Part shown: positions 46,601 through 54,926 of the stretch, one piece after another
How positions within the stretch are numbered: the first letter of the stretch is position 1
Layout: every line of letters starts with the position of its first letter
Origin: Paludibacteraceae bacterium
Lineage (GTDB): Bacteria > Bacteroidota > Bacteroidia > Bacteroidales > Paludibacteraceae
Direction: 5' to 3'
Assembly (NCBI GenBank): GCA_017471175.1
Contig: JAFUVS010000010.1
Coordinates: forward strand, 1 to 64,000
DNA: 64,000 nt
The notes under the pieces: generated by a model
The model's input: the letters and a program-made list of their open reading frames with translations, nothing else
Database searches by the model: none
What the model was told of the DNA's origin: nothing
Program-made: the position numbers and the translations under genes

Positions 46601-48583
46601 CCGAAGACTGGCATTGATACGACAGCCACTGCTTGTCAGCAGTTCACTTGGTACGGAATCACCTACACCGAATCGGGTGACTATACCCAACCCTTGAAGA
46701 GTGTATCAGGGTGCGATTCTATTGTACCGCTCCATTTGACCATCTATCATCCGCAAGTGGTATCCGAAGAGACTCAAACTGCTTGCGAAGCGTACGAATG
46801 GCACGGGCAGACCTACACGCAATCGGGCGATTATGAATATGAATTACCTGAAAACGAACACGGCTGCGTGGACAAGGAGGTGCTGCACCTGACCATTGCT
46901 CATACGCCCGCTCCCGTTGATTTGGGCGAAATAATAATAGGTATCGGCAATGTATTTACCGTCTTTGAAGGTACGGAATACGAGCAGCACTTTGATACGG
47001 ATGGCGATCATACTGCTACGGGACGAACGTATATGGGTTGCGACTCGGTGGTGACGTTTAACTTGACCGTTCTAACCCAACTTGAAGATAATGTCTATAA
47101 AACCATCTGCCGCTATGATTCGGACGAATATCCGTTCGTATGGAACGGAAAAGAATACACCGAATCGGGTGTCTACGACTACAAAACAGTCAGCATAAGT
47201 TTCGTTGGTGTTGACTCCATCGCACACCTCCATCTGACGGTCAACGAGCCTACTTCGTCAGAAACAACAGTTGCTCAATGCGCATCTTACACTTGGTTCG
47301 GACAGACTTACTATGAATCGGACGACTACGAACATCATCTGACGAACGCTGCCGGCTGCGACAGTACTATTACGCTCCATCTGACTATCTATCCTGCGTA
47401 TGACAATGTGGAGGACGGGGATACGATTTGTCCGTCTGAATTGCCTTATACGGTGAACGGCATGACGTTTACGGAAAGCAGTGCTTATACGGCAATTGAC
47501 AGTCATTACAAGCAGGCAACGCAAACCATACGACTGCAGACCGTGAACGGTTGCGACTCCGTGGTTACTTTTACGCTGACCGTACAAACGGCGACTTCCG
47601 AAACATTAGAACAGACGACGTGCGACAATGAGTTGCCGTATCAGTGGAATCCAACGGGCAGTTACACGCAAGCCTTGACGGAATCGGGAACGTATAACTA
47701 CACGCTCAAGAGCAGCCTCGGGTGCGATAGTGTTTACTATACGATGAACTTCACGGTGGACCGCGACTATGTAACGGCACAACCGGCTATCACCCTTGAG
47801 ACCTGCGCCAACGATGAAGCGGTACAGATTATACTCAATACCACTTCAGGTACGCCTGCCGCATACGACATCGTGTTTGACGAAAAGGCTGCCGCACAAG
47901 GATTGGAGAACGTAAGCCATCAGGCAATAGCGAGCGATGGTATCATAGCCGTTCCCCTACCCCACAACGAGGACTCGACACGCTACGTACGTCCCGATGA
48001 CTATACGCTCACGCTCACCGTCTATGACCAGTGCGAGAGAAAAACCGACTATCCGCTATTGTTTCGCATCCTCTATCCCTCGTGGCTCATTCAGCAACGA
48101 TGGCGCGATGTGATGGCTATCTACAACAAGAATTACAACGGAGGGTATGACTTCTCGTCCATCCGTTGGTACAAGAACGGCATAGAGATTCAGGGCAAGG
48201 GAGCGCACAACTCGTATGTACAGATGTCGCCCATATTGGAGATGGCTACCTATTACGCATTGGTAACAAGAACAGACGACGGCAAGACGCTGCGCACCTG
48301 CGACTTCGTGCCGAATTTGGCTTCGCCTTACTATATGCCCGACATAGAGAAGATACGGCTCAAGCAGCAAACGGACGCGCGTCATATAACGATTGAAACC
48401 GAATTGTCGGGCGAGTACAGCGTCTATGACGTAACGGGCAAGCAAGTGATGACGGGCTACTTTGGCGAACTGTACGGCAGTCCGATGATTGTGTTCAGTC
48501 CTGCCACAGCGGATGGAGCGTATATCCTGCGCTTCCAAGCCTCGGACGGCACAAGAGACACCAAGAAGTGGTTAATTCGATAA
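43667..48583 (+). CDS. Large secreted T9SS cargo protein with Cys-rich repeats (paralog 2)
   Basis: ATG 43667, downstream of the promoter, gives 1638 residues with a signal peptide (about 1-27). The unrecognised N-terminal domain of paralog 1 occurs twice (about 28-218 and 342-533: NYIQLFFW/NYIQLYFW, GIGPKEGNW, CAYSSY/CPYSSY, GGNIYIEIG/GGHIYIEIW), separated by a different beta-rich segment. Two InlB-type repeats (about 538-697) and about ten GCDS-type repeats follow. The last 320 codons align with paralog 1 without any gap (constant offset of 5052 nt), including the type A sorting tail. A YncE-like lipoprotein gene follows after 10 nt. Confidence 0.85.
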   Translation: MKKISFARLCPIVFLLFLSCFVTNLSAQTPSWGAFWEGNNGDHIVMDKYVATDEVDPWYYTAARTFLRIRAWNTNRTTNNYIQLFFWIEDWDQFTTEYTDGIGPKEGNWQMNKPYVFYDGYGNPYWRLGFEKEGNIYDQLNKCVIGYDPNLDFVCAYSSYGASARNTTDTYEGDWDKSDITSFTDYSVKVAVGEGGNIYIEIGSPSQLVATIGKPYVDNSVFINLNSDADFEDNTSAGNNPYMRLTGTGQGSNGKDYDIQLRLNWNHTTGTFSQSDIDFSQSYFRHNGEDIVCTAISGTITETSPGSYQMIATLTGEDGTVYSVISNYSHCPKPEEFKGGSMATFSIFNDDVIQIGTARFSTNPDLDNWYYDGVNYDSKNLNKFWVIKAQSNTQEYNYIQLYFWVDTDNELYTYKDGNKCVKPGTYHFQAPQMQSIYTYGSTTYYAWYVNEQYYNKCLLGLTRDSYWGVCPYSSYLARGWSQYFDPNYNTVTNMNMATVVVKEGKGGHIYIEIWVTPNGGSTPVLAVTINEPKHAGVETYQLNVYTNGNGRVEFPTNECNYIEGEEIVITPTCEEGYEFVGWSGDCVDQIRDNGDGSYTFTMGNQDCSLTANCKEEVQTYQLNIQIEGQGAVTKNPNQSEYEAGTEIILTPNPNSDWFFDSWKGGCTGQLQDNRDGTYTFTMPEQNCTLTAVFTNTIIETLEVCDKDLPTTWRGQEITSEEQDGLKVTVYKEGSETEIEGIYQLDLRIYKTFEDLGIEDHCSDEFSDEGVAGLVVLDKYETYLVGFTGDTVFYDTVPNALGCDSITKLTLRINIAPLEYWNPGICADRMEEALANGEISFFGLPITDMSQNGEMHFETTEEGCDWTYILDLTPTPNDTVEEIVEIHSFPYTYKGQTFNSKEDTLYIKTPQKDGCPLYTKLIPDYKDTLKTEVYELACMEYTWDENGKTYTESGNDTIFLRSTDDKSDSIVVLHLTIDYPKTGIDTTATACQQFTWYGITYTESGDYTQPLKSVSGCDSIVPLHLTIYHPQVVSEETQTACEAYEWHGQTYTQSGDYEYELPENEHGCVDKEVLHLTIAHTPAPVDLGEIIIGIGNVFTVFEGTEYEQHFDTDGDHTATGRTYMGCDSVVTFNLTVLTQLEDNVYKTICRYDSDEYPFVWNGKEYTESGVYDYKTVSISFVGVDSIAHLHLTVNEPTSSETTVAQCASYTWFGQTYYESDDYEHHLTNAAGCDSTITLHLTIYPAYDNVEDGDTICPSELPYTVNGMTFTESSAYTAIDSHYKQATQTIRLQTVNGCDSVVTFTLTVQTATSETLEQTTCDNELPYQWNPTGSYTQALTESGTYNYTLKSSLGCDSVYYTMNFTVDRDYVTAQPAITLETCANDEAVQIILNTTSGTPAAYDIVFDEKAAAQGLENVSHQAIASDGIIAVPLPHNEDSTRYVRPDDYTLTLTVYDQCERKTDYPLLFRILYPSWLIQQRWRDVMAIYNKNYNGGYDFSSIRWYKNGIEIQGKGAHNSYVQMSPILEMATYYALVTRTDDGKTLRTCDFVPNLASPYYMPDIEKIRLKQQTDARHITIETELSGEYSVYDVTGKQVMTGYFGELYGSPMIVFSPATADGAYILRFQASDGTRDTKKWLIR

Positions 48584-48593
48584 TAACAACGAT

Positions 48594-49721
48594 ATGAAAA
48601 AAGCAGTGATTATCCTTATGGGGATTTTGAGTGTCTGCTCCTGCCGCAAAGAAGATGTGCTATGGCAGACAGAGGAGGAGAAGAAGGGCGATACGATCGC
48701 GAGTGAGGTGGTAGGATTCTACTTGCTGAATGAGGGCAATATGGGTTCGAACAAAGCTACGTTGGACTACTATGACTATGCTACCGGTGTGTATCACCGC
48801 AATATTTACAGCGAGCGCAACCCCGACCGCGTGCAATCATTGGGGGATGTGGGCAACGACTTGAAGATCTACGGCAACCGCCTGTATGCCGTGATTAACT
48901 GCTCGAATATCGTAGAGGTGATGACAGCCGACTCGGCGAAGCATATCGGCACGATTGAGTGTCCTAACTGCCGCTACTTGCGCTTCAAGGACGGGTATGG
49001 GTACTTGACTTCTTATGCGGGTCCCGTTCTGATAGACCAAGACTACAAGCAGAAAGGGTTTGTGGCGAAGTTCGATACGGCTACATTGCAGATTGTCGAT
49101 ACGTGCCACGTAGGTTTTCAGCCGGATGAGCCGGAGATCGTGGGTAATCGGCTGTACGTAGCCAATTCGGGCGGGTATATGGTACCCAATTACGAGAACA
49201 CAGTGAGCGTGATAGACCTCAATACGTTCAAGGAGGTGAAGCGTGTGGAGGTCGTCAATAACCTGCACCATCTACGTGCGGACAAGTACGGTCAGTTGTG
49301 GGTAACGTCTCGCGGGGATTACTATAATCAGCCGTCCAAACTCTACTGCATAGACACGAAGACTGAGGAAGTGACGGACTCGGTGGATGTAGCGGTGAGC
49401 GACTTATGGTTGGACGGCGACAGCCTGTATGTCTATGGTACGGAGTGGAGTTATGTGGATATGAACAGCAGCGTGCAATACAGCATCGTCAATGTACGGA
49501 CGCACGAGGTGGTGAGCCGTGCGCTTATCACGGACGAAGAGGTGCAGATTACTATTCCCTACGGCATAATGGTTCACCCTGTGACAAAGGATGTGTATCT
49601 GACGGATGCAAAGAACTACGTATCGCCCGGGGCGTTGTGGTGCTTGGATAAGGAGGGCAAAAAAAAGTGGACGGTACGTACCGGAGACATACCCGCCCAC
49701 TTTGCGTTGCTATACAAATAA
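48594..49721 (+). CDS. YncE-like beta-propeller lipoprotein
   Basis: This 375-residue protein has a lipoprotein signal (VCS|C, Cys17) followed by RKED, which fits the Bacteroidota lipoprotein export signal for surface display (K then acidic residues). The rest is a seven-bladed propeller with repeated N-x-LYV-N and V-x-V-I-D-x-NT motifs (VSVIDLNTFKEVKRVEVVNN), similar to YncE/DUF5074 proteins. It begins 10 nt after paralog 2, so it may be cotranscribed and work at the surface with it. Ligand is unknown. It converges with the next gene with only 3 nt between stops. Confidence 0.8.
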   Translation: MKKAVIILMGILSVCSCRKEDVLWQTEEEKKGDTIASEVVGFYLLNEGNMGSNKATLDYYDYATGVYHRNIYSERNPDRVQSLGDVGNDLKIYGNRLYAVINCSNIVEVMTADSAKHIGTIECPNCRYLRFKDGYGYLTSYAGPVLIDQDYKQKGFVAKFDTATLQIVDTCHVGFQPDEPEIVGNRLYVANSGGYMVPNYENTVSVIDLNTFKEVKRVEVVNNLHHLRADKYGQLWVTSRGDYYNQPSKLYCIDTKTEEVTDSVDVAVSDLWLDGDSLYVYGTEWSYVDMNSSVQYSIVNVRTHEVVSRALITDEEVQITIPYGIMVHPVTKDVYLTDAKNYVSPGALWCLDKEGKKKWTVRTGDIPAHFALLYK

Positions 49722-49724
49722 TTA

Positions 49725-51341
49725 TCAGAGTTCTTGTCCTACGGCGTTGATTTTTTTGTCTTGGATTTGGATTACCATTTGTCCTTTCTCTAACCGTTTG
49801 ACGGGTTTGAAAGTTGCTTTGAGGGCATCGGAGAGGTCGGTAACGGGTTTCTTCGGGTCGCGAACGGAAACGTCTTCGAGGTAGGCACCTTCGGCATCTT
49901 CTACTTCGGTATTGCCGGAAGCGTCAGCGGTGTAGTATTCGGTTTCGCCTACGGTGACGGTGTTGTTGTAGATGCTATTGAACATAAGTATGGGATCTAC
50001 TCCGAAGTCGGCGTTCATACCGGCGAGGTTCATAGCAAATACGAGGGTTTCGTAGTCCACGCCGACCAGTTCTTCCAACATCGCATTGAAAGCATCGATA
50101 CCGGCTTGCGCTTCATCGTCATAGTAGAAGACATCTTCGTCTCCGCGCGAGAGCGCGCACAGAGCTTTGTGCAGGTCTTTGCCTAAGTACTTACGTGCCA
50201 CTTGGCGCATACCGGCTGCATCGTACTTATCGAGAGCGGAAACATCAATAATGTCTTTGATTTTGGGGTGTTTGTCCACTTTCTCTTTGATGAGTCCTAT
50301 GTTCGCATAGAGTTTAGCGGCGAGGGTATTGATGGCACTATTGGCAAGAACGGTGTCGCGGTCGTAGCCTTCTGCCTGGTACTTGGTTATCTCGTCGCCC
50401 ATAAGCATAATGAGTCCTTTGTCGGTGTCGAGTGAACCGATACGGATGGGACTGGGATAGGAGCTGACCGAGCCGGTAGAGATGTCGTATAGGTCGCCGT
50501 TGGCGGTGGTGATATGGGATGCGGTATGGATGTGGGCGTGTCCGGTGAAGACAACGTGTACGTGTGCGGCGGTGAGTTGTTCTTGAATAGTGGCGAGCGG
50601 AATCATACCTTCCGTCATATTGGCGATGTGGTTGATGTCGATAAAGGCTTGTCCGTTGATATGTTCCATAACGGGATGGTGCGCCATGACGAGGATGTTC
50701 TTACGTCCTTCGGCGAGGGCTTTTTCTGTGCATTGTGCGAGGAAAGCCATCATCCCTTCGGTGAATCCGCCGGCAGATTTATGTCCGCCAATATTGGAGA
50801 GGTTGGTATTAAGACCGATGATGGCGATGTCGTCCGCGAAATAGGTCATATATGCGAGCGAGTCTTCGCCTTTATTTAGGCTCATAACGGCATCGCCGTA
50901 GCCGAAGTCGGCATAGAGTTTAGCAAATTCTGCTGCGGTCACATTGGCTGCTTTGACAGCTTTACCGGAAGAGTAGTCTCTTGCACCCGGGTCGGAAATG
51001 TCGTGGTTACCGGGAACGACAAAGACTTCGATACCTGCTTCTTCTATTTCGGCGAATTTCTTAGCCACGTATTCGTGGTTTTTCTTTTCGCCGTTGTAGG
51101 TAAGGTCGCCCGGAACGAGCAGGAAGTCGGGAGCGTTGTCAATAACGCGCTGTACGGCAAGGTCAAAGAGTTCGTGGGAGTGTTCGACCATTTTGGGGTC
51201 GGAGTAAAAGACTTCGGGGTGATTTTGATCCCAGAGCGAATTGACCATTACGTGCATGTCGCTCATAACCATAAAGTTCTTTTCGTCGGCATACATCATC
51301 GTAGTAGCCGCGAGCAAAAGAAAGAGGAGTGTTTTTTTCAT
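49725..51341 (-). CDS. Secreted calcineurin-like metallophosphoesterase (copy 2)
   Basis: This 538-residue protein has a signal peptide (about 1-18) and a complete metallophosphoesterase set: SDMH (D28, H30), GDLTYNG (D79), GNHD, AHHPVM and GHAHIHT. Residues beyond about 310 form a C-terminal helical and beta part. It ends with RLEKGQMVIQIQDKKINAVGQ, the same short tail pattern as the giant protein at 160-10104, which suggests T9SS export. It is a tandem paralog of the gene just upstream, 21 nt away, and probably on the same transcript. The substrate is unknown. Confidence 0.87.
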   Translation of the reverse strand: MKKTLLFLLLAATTMMYADEKNFMVMSDMHVMVNSLWDQNHPEVFYSDPKMVEHSHELFDLAVQRVIDNAPDFLLVPGDLTYNGEKKNHEYVAKKFAEIEEAGIEVFVVPGNHDISDPGARDYSSGKAVKAANVTAAEFAKLYADFGYGDAVMSLNKGEDSLAYMTYFADDIAIIGLNTNLSNIGGHKSAGGFTEGMMAFLAQCTEKALAEGRKNILVMAHHPVMEHINGQAFIDINHIANMTEGMIPLATIQEQLTAAHVHVVFTGHAHIHTASHITTANGDLYDISTGSVSSYPSPIRIGSLDTDKGLIMLMGDEITKYQAEGYDRDTVLANSAINTLAAKLYANIGLIKEKVDKHPKIKDIIDVSALDKYDAAGMRQVARKYLGKDLHKALCALSRGDEDVFYYDDEAQAGIDAFNAMLEELVGVDYETLVFAMNLAGMNADFGVDPILMFNSIYNNTVTVGETEYYTADASGNTEVEDAEGAYLEDVSVRDPKKPVTDLSDALKATFKPVKRLEKGQMVIQIQDKKINAVGQEL

Positions 51342-51362
51342 AGTACTAAAATTGTATTTGGT

Positions 51363-52970
51363 TTATTGTATTTGTCCGAAGAGGTTGTATTTTTTATTGC
51401 AACGGAGTATGAATATTTGTCCGTTTTCGAGGCGTTTGACAGGGCGCACTGTATCTGAATAGGTGTCGCCGATGGCACTTCTTGATCCTTCGCGCACATT
51501 GATGGCACGGAGCGTGGTGCAAGATGCATCGGGTGTAGTGATTTGTTCGCCGTTGATGGTAACATAGTTGTAGTAGAGGCTACCCAAGAGTGCTTCGGGC
51601 ATCATAGAGGAGTCGATATTGATACCTTTCTTGGCGAGAGCGGGTTGGAGGATGGGAAGTGCTTTGGACATATCCATACCTACGATGTCGGTAGCCATCT
51701 TGTAGAAAGCATCAACGCCGGCTTGGTAGGCACTGTCGGTATTGAAATAGATATTGGCATCCTCATCACCACGCGAGAGGGCGGTGAAGCCGTGATGGAT
51801 GGCAGGACCCATATAGAGCCACGTAAGGAGTTTGAGACCATCCTTGTCGATATTGGAGAAAGCACCTCCGCTGAACATCAGTTTGAGCATCGGGTCGGAG
51901 TCGATCATTGTTTTGAGTTCGTCCAACTTGGGATAAACGCGCTCAATGACGGAGTTGACAGCGGCTTTAGCAAGGACGGTATCGCGGTCGTAGCCTTCTT
52001 GTTGGTAACGTGTGATCATTTCGGAGGTGATAGCGAGGTTACCTGTTTCGGTATTGAGTATGCCGTATCGGATGGGGCTTGGGAAGGCGCAGAGAGCACC
52101 GGTGGAGATGTCGTAGAGGTCGCCGTTGGCGGTAGGAACACGGCTGATAGTATGGAGGTGTCCGTGACCGGTGAAGACGGCGTGGACGTGAGCGGCTGTG
52201 AGATGTTCTTGAATCTCGTTTAGAGGGATCATACCTTCCGAGAGATTGGCAATATGGCTGATATCGATCATTGCTTGGTTGTCGATATGCTGCATAATGG
52301 GGTGATGTGCCATAAGTATGATATTGGTATGATGGTCGGCGAGAGCCTTGGCGGTGGATTGGCGAATAAAATCGAGAACGCCTTGCGTTATACCGCCTGC
52401 GGACTTATGACCGCCGAGATTGGAGAGATTGGTATTGATACCAATGATTGCCATATCATCGGCAGGATAGACCATATAGGACAGAGAATCGGACTCGGTA
52501 TCTAAACGAAGAACAGCGTCTCCGTAGCCGAAATCGGCATAGAGTTGCGCAAAGTCTTCGGCAGAGAGGTTGTCTGCTTTGACGGCATTACCGCTTGAGA
52601 AATCCTTTGCTCCCGGGTCGGATATGTCGTGATTGCCCGGGATGACGAAGACCTGTGTGCCATTGGCTTGGATACGTGCTAACTGAGCGGCAACATATTC
52701 GTGGCTTTTGCGCTCGCCGTTGTAGGTGAGGTCGCCCGGGATGAGGAGGATATCGGGACGGCGTGCGAGGATACGCACTACCGCCGAGTCGAAGAGTTCG
52801 ACGGAGTGTTCGGGCATCTTGGGGTCGGAGTAGAAAACGGCGGGGTTGTCGTGATCCCAAAGGGAGTCATCAAGCACGTGCATATCACTGATAACCATTA
52901 TAGTACGTTCATCAGCGAAGAGGGAAGTTGTACAAAAAATAAGGGAAAAAAGCAGTAAAAAATGTTTCAT
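51363..52970 (-). CDS. Secreted calcineurin-like metallophosphoesterase (copy 1)
   Basis: This 535-residue protein has the same architecture as the downstream copy: signal peptide, SDMHVLDDSLWD, PGDLTYNGE, PGNHDISDPGA, AHHPIMQH, FTGHGHLHT, and a C-terminal tail RLENGQIFILRCNKKYNLFGQ. The two differ mainly after the catalytic domain, so the duplication is not recent. A -7 box lies 29 nt upstream. Family members include phosphodiesterases, nucleotidases and acid phosphatases. Confidence 0.87.
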   Translation of the reverse strand: MKHFLLLFSLIFCTTSLFADERTIMVISDMHVLDDSLWDHDNPAVFYSDPKMPEHSVELFDSAVVRILARRPDILLIPGDLTYNGERKSHEYVAAQLARIQANGTQVFVIPGNHDISDPGAKDFSSGNAVKADNLSAEDFAQLYADFGYGDAVLRLDTESDSLSYMVYPADDMAIIGINTNLSNLGGHKSAGGITQGVLDFIRQSTAKALADHHTNIILMAHHPIMQHIDNQAMIDISHIANLSEGMIPLNEIQEHLTAAHVHAVFTGHGHLHTISRVPTANGDLYDISTGALCAFPSPIRYGILNTETGNLAITSEMITRYQQEGYDRDTVLAKAAVNSVIERVYPKLDELKTMIDSDPMLKLMFSGGAFSNIDKDGLKLLTWLYMGPAIHHGFTALSRGDEDANIYFNTDSAYQAGVDAFYKMATDIVGMDMSKALPILQPALAKKGINIDSSMMPEALLGSLYYNYVTINGEQITTPDASCTTLRAINVREGSRSAIGDTYSDTVRPVKRLENGQIFILRCNKKYNLFGQIQ

Positions 52971-52998
52971 AGATATGATGATATTAAATATAACGCGG

Positions 52999-53006
52999 CA
53001 AAAGTA
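52999..53006 (-). promoter_or_regulatory. -7 box of the metallophosphoesterase pair
   Basis: TACTTTTG on the minus strand followed by CCGCG, 29 nt before the start codon. No good -33 TTG was found. The rest of the 120-nt gap has an 8-bp inverted repeat ACTTTTCG/CGAAAAGT (53050-53085), possibly the end of the sua5 transcript. Confidence 0.6.
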
Positions 53007-53090
53007 GTATAAAAAGCGGTATTACACAGCATTGTGCTTATTTTTTTATACTTTTCGCATATTCGGGTCTGTTAGGACGAAAAGTGGTTA

Positions 53091-53750
53091 TTAGGGACGA
53101 ATGACGTGGAAAGAAAATTGGCGGTCGGGAGTCTGACTGAGTTGGAGGATGGTGCTGGGCTGTGCGGGGTTGAGGTCGTCTTGTCTGTAAGTACATATAT
53201 AGTCAGCGGCGGAGCGGATGTGCGGGCTGATTTGTCCGAAGAATTGGGGCGAAGGCTGTCCGCTGATATTGGCGGAAGTGGAAACGAGGGGATGACCGAG
53301 GGCGGCGCAGAGGTCGCGTGAAAAGGCTTCGCGAGTAATACGGATGGCTACTGAGCTGTCGGATGCTTTCAGGAAATCGGGGAGGTGGGTTACTTGGGGG
53401 TAGATGATGGTGGTGGGTTTTATCTGATGGTTGGTAGAATGGTCAGACTGAATTGTAGATTGGTCTTTTTGATTGGGTGATAGGGGTTGGAGATATGGTA
53501 TTAAGGCAGTCATTATATCTGCGGGATAGTTGTCAATGGGTACGTAGCGGCGAAGGGTTGCGAGGCTGTCTATGAGCAGAATGAGGGCTTTGGAGTCGCT
53601 ACGTTGCTTGATTTGGAAGATACGTCTGACCGCTTCTTCGTTGGTGGCATCGCAGCCTAATCCCCAGATGGTGTCGGTGGGGTACAGGATAACACCTCCT
53701 TGTTGGAGGATGGTGAGTGCGTTCTTCAAATCGTCTGCCTGATAATCCAT
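53091..53750 (-). CDS. Sua5/YciO/YrdC-type threonylcarbamoyl-AMP synthase, with an insertion
   Basis: This 219-residue protein makes L-threonylcarbamoyladenylate for the t6A modification of tRNAs. GGVILYPTDTIWGLGCDATNE, IKQRSDSKALILLI and VSTSANISGQPS are diagnostic. Residues about 88-110 are low-complexity (S, N, Q, T, D, H) and replace most of the usual WPGPLT-type segment before PTTIIYP. The corresponding DNA (about 53421-53489) has short imperfect repeats, so it looks like repeat DNA that became coding. Whether the enzyme is fully active is uncertain. It follows smpB by 11 nt. Confidence 0.88.
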   Translation of the reverse strand: MDYQADDLKNALTILQQGGVILYPTDTIWGLGCDATNEEAVRRIFQIKQRSDSKALILLIDSLATLRRYVPIDNYPADIMTALIPYLQPLSPNQKDQSTIQSDHSTNHQIKPTTIIYPQVTHLPDFLKASDSSVAIRITREAFSRDLCAALGHPLVSTSANISGQPSPQFFGQISPHIRSAADYICTYRQDDLNPAQPSTILQLSQTPDRQFSFHVIRP

Positions 53751-53761
53751 AAATCTTTGAA

Positions 53762-54202
53762 TTACCTTTTGATATATCTTGCCGTGTCGCGGTCGAGGTC
53801 TTTTTCGCGGATGGATTGTCGTTTATCGTAGTTATGTTTGCCTTGTGCGAGGGCTATCTCCATTTTGGCAAGTCCTTTGTCGTTGAAGAAGATTTTGAGC
53901 GGTATGATGGTTTTGCCGCTGTCGGCTACTTGTCGTTCCAAACGTCTAAGTTCTTGTCGGTTGAGTAGGAGTTTGCGGTTGCGCATTTCGTCGTGGTTGG
54001 CGTAGGAGCCGAATTTATAGGGGGCAATACGCATTTGTTTGACCCACAGTTCGCCTGCTTCGAATTGGCAGAAAGCATCGGTGAGGGATGCTTTGCCTTC
54101 GCGGATGGATTTGATTTCGGTGCCGTAGAGAACGATACCGGCGGTAAGGCGATTGATAAGAAAGTAGTCGAACGAGGCGCGACGATTGACTATATTGGGC
54201 AT
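53762..54202 (-). CDS. smpB: SsrA-binding protein SmpB
   Basis: This 146-residue protein carries tmRNA to stalled ribosomes in trans-translation. [31 protein letters not shown] and the basic C-terminal tail ([14 protein letters not shown]) are typical. The length is normal. No tmRNA gene is present in this window. Confidence 0.96.
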   Translation of the reverse strand: MPNIVNRRASFDYFLINRLTAGIVLYGTEIKSIREGKASLTDAFCQFEAGELWVKQMRIAPYKFGSYANHDEMRNRKLLLNRQELRRLERQVADSGKTIIPLKIFFNDKGLAKMEIALAQGKHNYDKRQSIREKDLDRDTARYIKR

Positions 54203-54210
54203 AAGGCAAA

Positions 54211-54891
54211 TTATGATTTATCGATGAGCATATATCCTTTTCCTCTGACGGGCAGGATTTGGACGGTAGATGTATTGCTGAGGTGGTGGCGTAGTCGGTT
54301 GATATAGACGCTGAGTGAGCGCGAGGCGAAGACATCATCTTTCGCCCAGATGGAGCGCAGGATATGGGAGCGGAGAACAGTTTTGTTTTTGTATCGGCAG
54401 AGGAGTAGTAGCAGGTCGCTTTCGCGAACGGAGAGTGTTTGGTTGCCTAAAAGGTGTTTGGTACCGTCAAAGCGCGTTGCTCCTAACTTAAAGACGGTAG
54501 GCATAGAGTCTTCCTTGTCGGGTTCGAGCAAGCGAATGAGGGCTTTCATACGCGCCAGGAGCAGTTCCATATCCGTAGGAACGGGTATATAGTCCGCTAC
54601 GCCTGCTCGGAAAGCTGCCACTTGTTCTTCGCGTGACGGTGCAGCAGTGAGCATCAGGACAGGCAGATGGGGATAGTGGACGCGCAGGGAAGCGGTCAGT
54701 TCAAAAGCCTGATTGGCAGTTAGATGTGCGTCAAAGAGACAGAGTTGAAAGGAACGGGTATTAAGCATCAAAAGCACTTGGGTAGGTTCCATCGTGCCGG
54801 AGACCGCAAAGTCTCGTTCGCGGATATAGTCGCTCAACAAGGCGAGGTAACTCGGGTCGTGGTGGCAGATGAGGATAGCGGGAAGCGACAT
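54211..54891 (-). CDS. OmpR-type response regulator with degenerate receiver
   Basis: This 226-residue protein pairs a receiver domain (1-120) with an OmpR/PhoB winged helix (about 132-225: [40 protein letters not shown]). The phosphoacceptor position D54 (LCLFDAHL) and T82 remain. The two acidic metal-binding residues are H10 and H11 (ICHHDP), and the conserved lysine is V104 (YIPVPTD). It probably does not use normal Mg2+-dependent phosphorylation. No histidine kinase is adjacent. It lies between the PagL-like gene and smpB in one operon. Confidence 0.85.
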   Translation of the reverse strand: MSLPAILICHHDPSYLALLSDYIRERDFAVSGTMEPTQVLLMLNTRSFQLCLFDAHLTANQAFELTASLRVHYPHLPVLMLTAAPSREEQVAAFRAGVADYIPVPTDMELLLARMKALIRLLEPDKEDSMPTVFKLGATRFDGTKHLLGNQTLSVRESDLLLLLCRYKNKTVLRSHILRSIWAKDDVFASRSLSVYINRLRHHLSNTSTVQILPVRGKGYMLIDKS

Positions 54892-54894
54892 AGT

Positions 54895-54920
54895 TTAGTT
54901 GAGAGTTGAAAGTTGAAAGT
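54895..54920 (-). repeat. Heptamer repeat between operon genes
   Basis: Three to four 7-nt units of the AGTTGAA/GAGTTGA type fill most of the 35-nt gap between the PagL-like and response-regulator genes. Confidence 0.5.
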
Positions 54921-54926
54921 GGGAAA

